DNA from: Craterostigma plantagineum
Lineage: Eukaryota > Streptophyta > Magnoliopsida > Lamiales > Linderniaceae
Assembly (NCBI GenBank): GCA_027422505.1
Contig: JAPQWV010000298.1
Span: forward strand, 124,001 to 188,000
Length of the DNA: 64,000 bases
Direction of reading: 5' to 3'
A model generated the notes under the pieces. The model did not search any database, was not told the DNA's origin, and was given only the letters and a program-made list of their open reading frames with translations. The first letter of the stretch is position 1, and each line of letters starts with the position of its first letter. This document shows, piece by piece, positions 22,309-32,995 of this stretch. A program made the position numbers and the translations under genes.

Positions 22309-22529
22309 TAAATCTAGATATGTCTGGAGACCAAAGAAAGTTCCTGAAGTCTCTAAAACTGGTCAATCTGTGTTTGGGAGATCACAGTCTGTGACACTGA
22401 GATATCACGTGTTAAGGGCCCAATCACGTGTTAACAGGAGTTACTTTGCTGCTAAGGGCCCAATCAAAGTTGGGCACCTCAGAAAAGAACTGATTCATGT
22501 AGGTACAAAGAAGAAAATCCAGCAAGAAA

Positions 22530-22813
22530 AACAAGTGGTACCTTGACAGTGGGTGTTCCCACCATATGACAGGTGAGATCACTAAGTTGTCGGTGAAAGC
22601 GTATGACGGAGGATACGTCTCTTACGCCGACAACACAAAAGCTAAGATTATTGGAGTTGGAACTGTCGGTAACACTTTACATACTACTATAGATGACGTA
22701 TGGTTAGTTGAGAATTTAGAACATAATCTCATTAGCATTAGTCAATTATGTGATAAATGTGTTGTTAGAAATGATAATAAAGTGTTATTTAGTGCATCTA
22801 GGGATAGAAATAT
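22530..22813 (+). pseudogene. copia-B protease remnant and start of the pre-integrase region
   Basis: WYLDSGCSHHMTGE at about 22539-22576 holds the aspartic protease motif (DSG) of copia polyproteins. It is followed by the usual copia sequence to ENLEHNLISISQLCDK and [11 protein letters not shown], which normally leads into the integrase zinc domain. The frame stops or is replaced at 22814 by the gag duplication. Confidence 0.85.
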
Positions 22814-23022
22814 GCAGAAAGGAGGATTAAGTCACTCAACTCACAAGTAAAGAGTCTGGTTAGACAACGAGATGACGTAGCTAGAGAGAAGCACCAAACA
22901 GATCTAGAAAATAAATGCTTGAGAGCCGAGCTAGAAACCCTTAAGGAAGAAAAAGCTTTGTGTAATTGTGAAGAGCTTAGGAAGCAAAATAATAATATAT
23001 CTAGAAACGTGTCTGTCCTTAG
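22814..23022 (+). repeat. Displaced gag coiled-coil copy in place of integrase core
   Basis: Second copy of 21877-22086, in the same orientation. It sits between the pre-integrase sequence and the integrase C-terminus. The HHCC zinc domain and the DDE catalytic core are absent. Confidence 0.92.
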
Positions 23023-24407
23023 GCCGATATTAAAGAAAACATCTTATGAAATCTGGCATGGTAGAACTCCAAATATAGGATACTTTCATGTGTTTGGACG
23101 TAAATGTTTTATCTTGAATGATAGAGATGAGAGAGGAAAATTTGACTCTAAGGTAGATGAAGGGATATTCCTTTGTTACAGTCTTCAGTTTAAGGCATAT
23201 CGTGTTTATAATAAAAGGAAGCTGACTGTTCAGGAATCCATACATGTTACTTTTGATGAGATACCTAACGCAGATGCTACTGATGAGGAAGGTAAAGATT
23301 TGCCTTGTGCAGAATTGCAGGATACTAAAGATAGTGAGGAGGATATTCCAAAAGACGAAAATGTTGAAACACTAGAACCAGAAGCTGATGAGCAGCAACG
23401 CAGAAAATGGAAACATGCTTCCAGTCATCCAACAGATCAAGTGATAGGGAATATCACATCTGGAATCAAAACTCGAGCTACTGCACGAAATCAGGATACA
23501 GAGGAATCCAATGATGTACTGCTTCCATTGATGGAACCAAAGACGGTCCATCAAGCTCTAGACGATATATCTTGGGTCTCTGCCATGGAAGATGAGCTAT
23601 CTCAGTTCGAAAAGAGCCAAGTGTGGACACTCGTAGAAAGACCGGACGAAAAATCCATCATAGGAACCAAATGGGTCTTCCGCAACAAACTCGATGAACA
23701 CAGTAAAGTCAATAGAAACAAAGCAAGGTTAGTTGCAAAAGGTTATTCCCAGGAGGAAGGTATTGATTTCGATGAAACTTTTGCTCCAGTAGCTAGATTA
23801 GAATCTATACTTGTCTTACTTGCATATGCATGCTTTAAATGTTTAAACTTTTCCAAATGGACGTAAAAAGTGCATTTTTAAATGGTTTTATAAATGCGGA
23901 AGTCTATGCTAAACAACCACTAGGGTTCGCTAGGGAAGATTTTCCAAATCATGTTTCTAAATAAAATAAAGCATTATATGGTTTAAAGCAGGCTCCTAGA
24001 GCATGGTATGAAATGCTGAGTAAGTTCTTGATTGACATAGAATTTTCGACTGGAACTATTGATAACGCGTTATTTATTAAGTATGAAGGTGATCACATGG
24101 TACCGATCCAAATCTACGTTGATGATATCATATTTGGAAGTACTAATATCCTTCTTTGCGAGGAATTCTCTAAGTCTACGTAGAAGGAATTTGAGATGAG
24201 CTTGATGGGTGAGCTGAACTACTTTCTCGGATTGCAAATATAGCAACTTGACAATGGAACCTTTGTATCCCAGACAAAGTACAACAAGGAATTACTGATA
24301 AAATTCGGGATGAACGATTCCAAAGCTATTTCCACTCCCATGCATCAGACCACCAAAATAGACAGTGACGAATCAGGTACACCAGTTGATCAACAGAATA
24401 TCGAGGT
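23023..24407 (+). pseudogene. pol: copia-B integrase C-terminus and reverse transcriptase, broken
   Basis: Integrase C-terminal segment ([39 protein letters not shown]) followed by an acidic linker and RVT_2-type reverse transcriptase: [54 protein letters not shown] frameshift near 23850 moves the rest (FLNGF, ALYGLKQAPRAWYEML) to another frame with in-frame stops near 23960 and 24180. The catalytic YVDDIIFGS motif is at about 24115-24141. Not functional. Confidence 0.88.
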
Positions 24408-25049
24408 ATGATCGGAAGCCTTCTTTACTTAACTGCTAGTCGTCCTGATATAATGTTTGCTGTTGGTATGTGTTCGAGATATCAGTCCACTAGGGAATCC
24501 CACTTGACAGCAGTCAAGCATATACTTAGATATATCAAGAGTAATGTCAATTTTGGTCTGTGGTACTCTCATACGGATGAATTCCCATTAATGGGATATT
24601 CCGATGCCGACTATGCCGGCTGTAGGGAAGATAGAAAAAGTACTAGTGGAACTTGTCAATTACTTGGAAATTCCCTGGTAACTTGGTCTAGTAGAAAGCA
24701 AAATTTTGTCGCCCTCTCCACAACCGAAGATGAATATATGGCCTTAGGAAATTGTTGTCAACAAGTTCTTTGGATGAAACAAACCCTTAGTGATTTTGAG
24801 TTAGGTTATGACAAAATTCCTATTATATGTGATAGCACTAGTGCCATTAGTATTACTAAGAATCCCGTGCATCATTCCCGTACTAAGCACATAGAGGTTA
24901 AACATCATTTCATACGAGACCATGTTCACAAGGGGAATATCAGTGTGGAATTCGTAGGAACAAATGATCAGCTCGCTGATATCTTCACAAAACCCCTAAT
25001 GAGGCAAGATTTTGCGACATCCGTGATCGATTGGGAATCATCGAGCTAA
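24408..25049 (+). pseudogene. pol: copia-B RNase H and pol C-terminus
   Basis: 213-codon open piece: IGSLLYLTASRPDIMFAVG, the RNase H motifs SDADYAGC, DRKSTSGTCQLLG and TTEDEYMALG, CDSTSAISITKNPVHHSRTK, and the C-terminal QLADIFTKPL. It is the best-preserved part of this pol. The apparent ATG is internal; the domain is normally fused to the reverse transcriptase upstream. The end, SVIDWESSS, differs from the usual family end, which suggests a late frameshift. Confidence 0.88.
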
Positions 25050-25988
25050 ATAAGGTTACTAAATTTGCCTAATTCTGCCATTTACTCTAGGATATGTTAT
25101 ATTAGGGAGAAATCCATAAATATTCATTCAGGCCTTAGAATATTTTTCGGATCTTACAAACCTTATCCTTAAGTGCGATCTTATTCAGGAAAAAATTCGT
25201 ATTTATCCGATTTTAAGATATTTCTTAGCCATCTATATTATTTTCGAAATTTCATATCTCCAAATCTTTCCTTAGAACTGTGATTACGTTATTTTAGGAA
25301 GAAATTCATAGTTATCCATTTATGAAATCACCTTTTAGCTATCCAGGTTATTTTAGGAATTTCGGATCCTTTAGATCTTACATAAGGTCCGATTATATTA
25401 GGAAGAAATTCGTAATTATCCTACGTTGAGATCTCTTATGAGCCGATAAGTTATTTTAGGAAATTAGGATATCCAAAATATCTCTTATTCGGCATTTGAT
25501 AAAATTTTCCTTAGTTAAAATAAGACTACATCAGATCAGTCTGCAATCTCTGACCGGCCGCTCACTTTGTATTGAAATTCAAATTCGGATTGGAAACCAA
25601 ATCTTCTTTATTCTATTCCGGGTTTATCCTATCTCATTTTTGGAAAACTATATCTCTTGAATAATTGCCCATTTTTTAGATCACTCTATACTTCTTCATT
25701 CCTTACCTCAGAATTCGGACTTCACAGTTTTTCTTTTTGAAATCATCTAAGTTATACTCCAGTGAGTTCTGATAAGATCATAGGGAGCTGAACAAATCTG
25801 CGATATCTGTCAGATCTAATAGTGATTCCAGCCTTGAGAACATTTTCTGTTAAGTTATTCCTTCCTTCATTCTCATTCTCCTAGTTATTTTGCGTTAAGT
25901 TTTCAGCCTTAAAGCCTTAGTATATCCCTTTTTGATGCTGAAGGGGGAGAAGTCTGACTAACTAATGATATAAGGGGTCTAAGAACTT
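25050..25988 (+). other. copia-B 3' spacer, first part, with a four-fold spaced repeat
   Basis: Non-coding. Four diverged copies of a word like ATTAGGAAGAAATTCGTA followed by TTATCC lie near 25091, 25183, 25291 and 25394, about 90-108 bp apart. Nothing else recognised. Confidence 0.65.
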
Positions 25989-26166
25989 TGTGACGCCTGG
26001 GGCCGATGAGGGTGGGGAGTGATCGCCGGTGCCAGAGAAGTGCACGGACAAGGAGCGGCTCCTGACAGGCTTCTAGGCGAAGGGGTAATGAACGAACCCG
26101 ATTCGACACCCGAATGAGAGGGGATCCTGAGACTGACAATGTATGGGCGTGTCAGGCTAAGAATCG

Positions 26167-26174
26167 TATAAAAG
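26167..26174 (+). promoter_or_regulatory. TATA-like box ahead of the 5S-like sequence
   Basis: TATAAAAG about 25 bp before the probable start of 5S similarity (about 26191), matching the usual upstream TATA-like element of plant 5S genes. Confidence 0.55.
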
Positions 26175-26190
26175 AATTGATAGTACTACT

Positions 26191-26305
26191 CGTATCACCA
26201 TGGTCGACCTACCTTTTCGGGAGGCCATCCGTAAGAACTTCAAAGTTAAGCGTGCTTGACTTGTAGTAATCTTGGGATGGGTGACCCCCTGGGAAGTTTG
26301 CCCAA
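26191..26305 (+). pseudogene. 5S rRNA-derived sequence (pol III internal promoter)
   Basis: The strongest match to plant 5S rRNA is 26230-26297: box A-like AGTTAAGCGTGCTTG, an intermediate part GTAGTAAT, and box C-like GGATGGGTGACCCCCTGGGA. The 5' half is weaker (CGTATCACCA for CATACCA). It lies inside the solo LTR, so it is a captured promoter, not an rDNA gene. Confidence 0.85.
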
Positions 26306-26504
26306 GGTGCGTCTGAGCGAGGACGAAGCACGCTGAAAGGTTAAATGGTGGTACAGTGGGGCCAGTCGAAGTGTGGTGGGCCCAACCCCACTAGTCCCGG
26401 TAGGGACCGATGCTATAGTGACACCCGGTATGGGACGGGTCGTGACAAACTGTCTTAGATATTCGAAATGATTTGTGTGCGATATTCCTTTTATGCGCCT
26501 ACAA

Positions 26505-26670
26505 TATATCTTAGTGCTTATGTTGCTTATGTGTGCTGACTGAATTTGCATGAAAATATCTTAGTGCTTATGTTGCTTATGATATATCTTATGTGTGCTG
26601 ACTAAATTTGCAAGAAAATATGGTAGTGCTTATGATATATCTTATGTCTGCTGACTAAATTTGCATGAAA
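26505..26670. repeat. Tandem repeat in copia-B 3' spacer, three units
   Basis: Units 26505-26555, 26556-26616 and 26617-26670 share TAGTGCTTATG, ATGTGTGCTGACT and AATTTGCATGAAAA. The second and third add a GATATATCTTATG insertion. Confidence 0.85.
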
Positions 26671-27430
26671 AATAGCTGCACTTTTGATATATTTGTATGC
26701 AAGGGGAGCATAATGGTATGTGAATTCTGACTTTTGCCTATTTGATTTCTATCTATGCTCTAATTGGAACTTTGAATTTATGTTGTGGACATTTGGAATA
26801 CCCTCGTATAGACATGGGGAGCAGACTAATGTAGCTTGGTAAAATTTCTGAACTTCACTAATTTGTTTGCTCTGATACTTGAACGCTTTACATGGAATAT
26901 TTGCATAAATGATATGGAATATGTGCAATCACGAATGGAATAGCTGCACTTTTGATATATCTGTGATGCCCTTATGCGATGCGTGATATTTTGCTCTGAT
27001 CTTAGGATATATCTGTGATGCTTTTATACTGCGATGCGTGATCTTGTACTCTCTTACAATGATGCTCTGATACTTATCTGCGCTAATTAACGTTTGTGAG
27101 ATTTCTCGATGGGTGATAAGTGCCCGCTGCGATGATTATTTGCTGCTTGAATCATGTTTGGAAAATGCGAACTTAGGAAGGGGAGCACACTTACGGGTAA
27201 CTTAAAATTTTGCATCCACGATATATCGGTAAAGATGACATGAGATATCTGCACTTAGACAGGAGGAGCAAGTTCATTTATGATATATCTTTGCAAATAT
27301 GTATCATATGTGATTAGGAAATATTATATGCTCTGCTTCGTGATTATGAACACTTAGACGCATGCGCTAGGACTTGCGTAATCGAATATGCTTACATGCT
27401 TCTGTGCTGCATCAATTACATGTCATCATC
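26671..27430 (+). other. copia-B 3' spacer, last part
   Basis: Non-coding, with dispersed GATATATC(T/G) words (for example 26685, 26956, 27006, 27284). No gene or terminal repeat seen. Confidence 0.6.
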
Positions 27431-27444
27431 AAAAAGGCGGAGAA
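27431..27444 (+). promoter_or_regulatory. Polypurine tract of copia-B
   Basis: AAAAAGGCGGAGAA directly before the 3' LTR start TGTTGACC; one C interrupts the purines. Confidence 0.75.
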
Positions 27445-29145
27445 TGTTGACCTTTTTGGTCCATGAGCGTAGAGAGTTTTGACGAACGATGTAATTGTAA
27501 TGTCGTTAGGTCTATAAATTAAGCAATTCGATTTGAGATCAATATAATGTCTAAGTACATGATAACATTCGACCATGCATTAGTTATGAGCTATAAATTG
27601 ATTAAAGTGTTGAAGTGTTTGATTCACATATGATTCGGTGATTTATTGGTGAAACTATGTGATCGCATGTTATAGGCAGCCCATGTGATATGATATATCG
27701 TTCTGTGCTATATATGGAAATAACGCATAAGATATCCTGTTGAGTTATATATGGAAATATGCTGTTTATATATGGAAAGTGATATATCTGTTGAAAATCA
27801 GTTTTTTCTGGACGAAAATCACATATACGATTCTTTGCATGCTTTCCACTGAATTTAATGTGGCATATTGAATTGATATCTTTCCTTATACTGATTGGAA
27901 TATTATATTTAGGAAAGATGTGACTTTGTGGATAAGATGTTATGTTCTCAAAACGGATGTGATCTCTGAAATATGGAAAGTTGTGGCATGACAATTTGAA
28001 TTGTGATAGCTGTGATCTGATCTGATATTATGTGCTAAACATGGGAAATATGTTGATCTGATACTGAGTGCTAAATATGGAATTGATATAATGCTATCTC
28101 GTATGCTATACATGGAAAGTAATCTGGATTGACTTATTCTATAAACTGATAGTAGGGAATCACATATGGAAAGTTCGGATATGGTATATATATGCGAAAT
28201 GATTGAATATGCTTGAGAACGAATCTGAGCCTTTATATGGAATATATTCATGCTTAAATGAGCTTTTATATGGAATATGATCATGCGCTGAGCTAATAAC
28301 CGTTGTGAACATTGATTATGAGCATGATCTACATGGCATGTTGACTACTAAAAAATTGCATGGACTATGTGCTTGATTTGATGATTAATACTTGATCTGA
28401 TTTTCAAAGTAAAGTGTTGAGTTAAAAGGTTTATATATGAGCAACACTTCATTTTTTCGAGTCACTTAGAATTTGCGAATACACGACTCTTAGCAATTTG
28501 AGCAGAAACACCTATTGAGAGATTCCTGAGCCTTACACTTGCGATAGATTTCTGCCTACGTGAGCGAGCACTTGCGAAGTACTGACCGTATTAAGACATT
28601 CCTACATCCCACCATATATTCTGTCTTCGGACGTGTTGTCTTCGGACGTGAGCAATACAAGGGATGCAAGATCGACGTTTACGCACACGTGAAGGGAAGG
28701 ACGAGTTCCGGGGGCCCTTCGGTAGCGAGCTGTGTCTGTCGGGATCAGGAGATTCCAAGGAACGAAACTCGTCGTGTGGTAACCTAGTGTGTCTAGTGTT
28801 CGACTTGTTTCGGTTGTGTATTGGGCTAGCCAATCAGTTTGTATCCAGAATGGTGCATTATAGTGATTGGTTAAACCTTGGGGAGCAAACCCCAAGGAGA
28901 TGAGTAAATACCAGTTGGGGATATAACCTCTATAAAAATCCTGTCTCGCATTTACTTTACAGTTATTTCCTTTTTGCTATGAGACAGACCCGACACACAT
29001 CCGACGCTACCAGGATATATCAGGCATACATCACAAGCATTAGTAGGCATATCTAAGTCACTACATCTTAGGTTTTGGGAAACGAAGAAGCATAAATTTT
29101 TACAAGCCTAATTCACTCCCCCTCTTAGGCACATTTATATCTTCA
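27445..29145 (+). repeat. copia-B 3' LTR
   Basis: 1701 bp, same termini as the 5' LTR, without the MITE. Also carries the TATGGAA words and TATAAAAA at 28931-28938. Confidence 0.92.
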
Positions 29146-29150
29146 TCAAG

Positions 29151-31636
29151 AATACTAAAGAGCCAATCAAATGCTTCAACTGCGGCAAACTCGATCATTT
29201 TGCCAGAGAGTGCACTCTCCCAAAGAAGAGAGATGCCACCTACTACTCCAAAAAGCTTCAACTAACAAAGCAAAAGGATGCTGGAGTAGCTCTAATGGCA
29301 GAACAAGACCACTGGCGTGAGGACACGTCAAGTTCCGAAGAAGAGAATCTCGCCATCATGGCCTGCCTAGACGACAACACTGATGCTGACACCTCAAATC
29401 AGACGAATGATGGCAACGCATCCACTTCATCACAAGAGGTAGATGCTTCTTCCACATTATTGACCATGTTGGAATCGTATCAACTAGCATACACTAACAT
29501 GAAACGTGAGCAGAAAAGCGTAAAGGAAGTAGAGAAGAAACTAACTAAGTCTCAAGAGAGGATAACTAGTCTCGAGACAGATCTTAGAAGCTCAAACGCA
29601 CTAATTGCAGAACTTACCAAGAGCTTAAATATTAGTGAGACCAGGAACCCTCAAATAGATAAACATGACTTAAAAATTAAGGAATTAGAATACAGGCTAG
29701 AAATAACTATAATTGTTTGGTTAGAAATCTCAATGAGAAAGCTAGCCTCATTTGTAGGTTAACCAAAGCGACAACTAAGGTCACCAACCTAGAAGCCCAA
29801 TTAGATAAATCTAATTCTAAGGTTTGTGAACTTACGAAAGATCTTGGTGCCTGTAAAGCCACCAAACTACGGTGAAAATAATTTTGCTCTCTTAGGAGAA
29901 GAACGTAAGAAGTTATACGCCAAAGTTAAGAAATTAGACGATCTTTTTACGCGAAGGCGACAAACTGAACAGACCATTTTCCTAAATCAGCCCAAGGATA
30001 TAGAATTCTACAATCCCATTGAAGGCTTAGGTTTCACTAACCCTTGTGTGTGAAAGAAGAAAGAAGCTTACGATATAAAATACATGGGTTTAGGCGTAAA
30101 CACTCTTATCAACTTCACTAAAGCGAACGATTTAGGTGCTTTAGAGTTAGCTAAGAGAAGAACCAAACATAATGCACCAATCCCCTTTGACTATAAACAA
30201 TTAAATGACAGCAACAAATTTATGGAAATACCATTCACGCCTGTCTGTGATTTAGTTCAACCTCCTGTGCCTCAACCTGAAATCGAGGAAGCCAAACGCG
30301 TGCATTCTGAAAATTCTCCCTACAAACCTCCTATCGTGAAGCAGATAAAGGAATTAAAAGCTACATTAGACAAAGAAAGAGAGAATTTTGAAGCGGAAAA
30401 GAAATGATTCCTAAAAGAGATCGAATATCTAAAAAAGCCTCCTCGTCCTCACAAATTATTTCTCACGTTTCTTCCTCACTTGACAATTAAATTCTGAAAA
30501 GCATGAAGAAAGAACAGATGCCTTCTCCTAATCCAAAACCCAAGAGTAATAATTCGAAAATATTATTTCTAATCTTGCCTCTACTACGTCTACAGGGAGC
30601 GTAGTGACAGACCCTAAGGAGACGAAGGCAAGAGTGTCTAGAATAAAAATAGAGAAGGAACGTGTAGATTTAAATACTTCTGATGTCCGTTCTTCTTTTG
30701 TAAAATAAAGGCACTCGTAGAAATAAAAGAGCCACTTCTTCGCTAAAGATAATTGCTTCTAGGGGTGTTCAGATTAACTGTAAAGAACCGAACTGAAAAG
30801 ACCGGAACCGAAAACAATGGAACCGAATTGTAAAAACCCGAACTGAAACAAATTAAAATGGTTCGGATATTGGATTAAGCATACGTAAAACCGAAAAACC
30901 AAACTGAAATTATCATACTACATTACAAATAGAAAAATATCAAAAATTATTTGTTTTTCTCCCATAACGTAAACAACATAGTAAATATAATTTCATTGGT
31001 ATACGTATTTCCATTTTCAGGTGAATGTTTTCCTCACCAATCAAATACTAATTTTCTCCCAAATAATTTATAGTATCTTCAGATGAATGTTTTTATATTT
31101 TGGTTAGATTTTGTTCCATTTTCATGTTGTTTATTTGGACCTTTGAATTATTTTGCTACATGTCACGTTCCATAATCTTCTTTGTGTTTTAATAACCATA
31201 AATTGTTTTCAGCTCATAATATTTTTTTATTGATATTAAATTCCTAACCGAAAAACCGAACCGAATTATAAAAAACCGAACCGAACCAAATTAAAATGGT
31301 GTTCGCATATCGGATTAAGCATACGTAAAATCGAAAACCGAAAACCGAATTGAAATTTGAAAAAACCGAAATGAACCGATCGATGAACACCCCTAATTGC
31401 TTCTACATGCTCTCTTCAGCCTACAACCTTTAGAAGCACAAATTTCGAAAAATGCTCTACTTCAGAAATTAAAAAGAATCACTCTAAAACAAATGCCGAT
31501 AGAAAGATTCGTAGGAACCAAGATGCAGCCATTAAGAAGGCTTATAGGCGCTATTCATGGTTGTTATCACCTAAGGTCCCCGTAAAGATCGAATCCCCCA
31601 AGCACCTTAGGAGACTATCCAATGAAAAGATCTTTT
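29151..31636 (+). pseudogene. gag: SIRE-A gag, second part (zinc knuckle and coiled-coil tail)
   Basis: Resumes after the TCAAG duplication with zinc knuckle CFNCGKLDHFARECTLPKK (about 29171-29227; the usual Gly before His is Asp). Then comes an acidic, Ser-rich region (LMAEQ near 29297) and a charged coiled-coil tail. Open pieces are 29295-29762, 29826-30053 and 30084-30407, separated by frameshifts and stops. Beyond 30407 homology to SIRE-C 35160-35700 continues in broken form around the MITE at 30760-31395, until SIRE-C interrupts at 31637. Confidence 0.82.
30760..31395. mobile_element. hAT-type MITE with subterminal direct repeats
   Basis: 636 bp with inverted ends TAGGGGTGTTCA...TGAACACCCCTA and an 8-bp duplication ATTGCTTC (30752-30759 and 31396-31403). 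SIRE-C has the empty site at about 35484 (AATAATTGCTTCTACATG). Both ends carry AACCGAA-rich blocks and a shared segment (AAATTAAAATGGT...GGATTAAGCATACGTAAAA) in direct orientation, near 30855 and 31290. No coding capacity. Confidence 0.9.
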
Positions 31637-31986
31637 TGTAGAATATCAATTTTAATTGTGCTTTGATTCATTAGCTGTATTAGTAGATAGGGGCTTTATT
31701 TGTATTAGTCCTTAGATTAGGACTAGTTTGATATTTATACCAAGTTTGTTTGGTATAAATAGTTGTACAAACATTGAGCTTAATACAGAAAATTAGAGAA
31801 TCAATCCGAAAGGCTGTCGAATTCATTTCTAGAGAGAGAAACTCAGAAATCATACTCTCACTAAAGGAATTCTCTCTCGTATTCTTCATTGAAGGTTTTC
31901 GATCGAATTTCAATGTTCAATAATTCTAATCGATTCCTTAGAATTCATGTCGAGGATTGATTGAGTTGACAAACGGGGACCTAACA
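31637..31986 (+). repeat. SIRE-C 5' LTR
   Basis: 350 bp, TGTAGAATATC...GGACCTAACA. TATAAATA at 31754-31761 is the likely TATA box; in the 3' LTR it reads TATATATA. Confidence 0.93.
31754..31761 (+). promoter_or_regulatory. TATA box of SIRE-C 5' LTR
   Basis: TATAAATA inside a conserved stretch also present in the SIRE-0 and SIRE-A LTRs. Confidence 0.6.
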
Positions 31987-31988
31987 AT

Positions 31989-32000
31989 TGGTATTAGAGC
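31989..32000 (+). promoter_or_regulatory. Primer binding site of SIRE-C
   Basis: TGGTATTAGAGC, one mismatch to the initiator tRNA-Met complement, two bases after the LTR. Confidence 0.88.
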
Positions 32001-32995
32001 AGTTTTGTTCTGTTTTAAATCGAAATTGTTAGAATTTGGATCGAATTTTTACATTCTGGAACTGTTCATGCGAAGAACAGTTTTGGCAAGAAATAATTTT
32101 TCGATCTGAATTTCCTAATCCTGTGCGTATCTGATTTGATTTCGATGTTTTTGTGCTTGTTCTAGCAATAAAAATCGATGGCGATTAGATTCGTAGCAGT
32201 TTGAACATCAATTTAGCAGAATAGATCAGATTTGAATAGTTACTGTTTGCGCGAAGAACAAACTTGAACACAGTTTGATTTTGATTAAAATTGACATATT
32301 TTGCTTCATAATGTGTTCAATTTTGATCAAACATCTGATTACGAGCAGAAAACTGCAATTTCATAGTCTAATTATTCGTTTTTGGTTGAATCAGGGTTTG
32401 TTAGGGTTCTGATTTTATTCGCGGGACTTCAATTTTTCTCGCTAAAGTTTTCGATCGCAGAAATTTCTCGATCGCAAAACTCCGCGCGAAAATTTTTATC
32501 GATCAGTGCACTAAGTCAGCGCTAAAACCGTCCTTACTAAGAACGATTTTAGTAGAAAATTTTCGAGCGTTACTTAGCGAAAATGTTTTTCGACGAAGAC
32601 CTATTTTGACCTTTGCGCTTGCAAAACTACCGTCGAATTTATTTTCGATCAAAACTGATACAATTTGACCAAGCGAAATTACTTACGATCGAAAAACTTT
32701 TGTAGTCAACGGATTGACTAAGCAAGAAACCTACTTTAAGTACTGTTTCTTGCGATCGAAATAAATTCACGATTGAAAGGTTTTTACCGATCGAAAGTTT
32801 TTGAACAAATTTTTCTCGCTCGTAAATTTTCTCGCTGACATACTTTCTCGCACGAGAACAGTAACATACCTTTTAATCTCGACTGAATTATTTTCAAACG
32901 CTACTAATGAATCTACTTGTGAAGCACACAACATCATTCAAATCCATCAAAACAACAAACGAAGATCCTTCGTCAACAAAAAAGGGAAAGAAGAG
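32001..32995 (+). other. SIRE-C 5' leader with CGATCG motifs
   Basis: About 1 kb, non-coding. Five CGATCG palindromes between 32452 and 32796, mostly as TCGATCGCAAA or CGATCGAAA. The open frame running in from 32801 is only an upstream extension of gag. Confidence 0.75.

Larger units (their letters stand above)
25989..26447 (+). mobile_element. Solo LTR carrying a 5S rRNA-like sequence (Cassandra-like)
   Basis: 459 bp, TGTGACGCC...GTCGTGACA, flanked by AACTT (25984-25988) and AACTG (26448-26452), a near-perfect 5-bp duplication. GC-richer than its surroundings. The centre matches plant 5S rRNA. Short LTR elements with 5S sequence in the LTR are known in plants as Cassandra TRIMs; this LTR is longer than I would expect for Cassandra, so the family call is tentative. 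No internal region or second LTR, hence solo. Confidence 0.72.
16046..29145 (+). mobile_element. copia-B: Ty1-copia element with long LTRs, degenerate
   Basis: LTRs 16046-17990 and 27445-29145, primer site, gag, protease, truncated integrase, reverse transcriptase, RNase H, a 2.4-kb 3' spacer and polypurine tract. It is flanked by perfect TCAAG duplications (16041-16045 and 29146-29150) inside SIRE-A gag. By eye the LTRs differ by several percent, much more than the Gag-only elements, so this is an older insertion. It later received a MITE and two solo LTRs. Confidence 0.92.

Noticed and set aside
26191..26305. Functional 5S rRNA gene
   Set aside because: Only part of 5S is well matched, the 5' half is diverged, and it lies within LTR-like ends with a target duplication.
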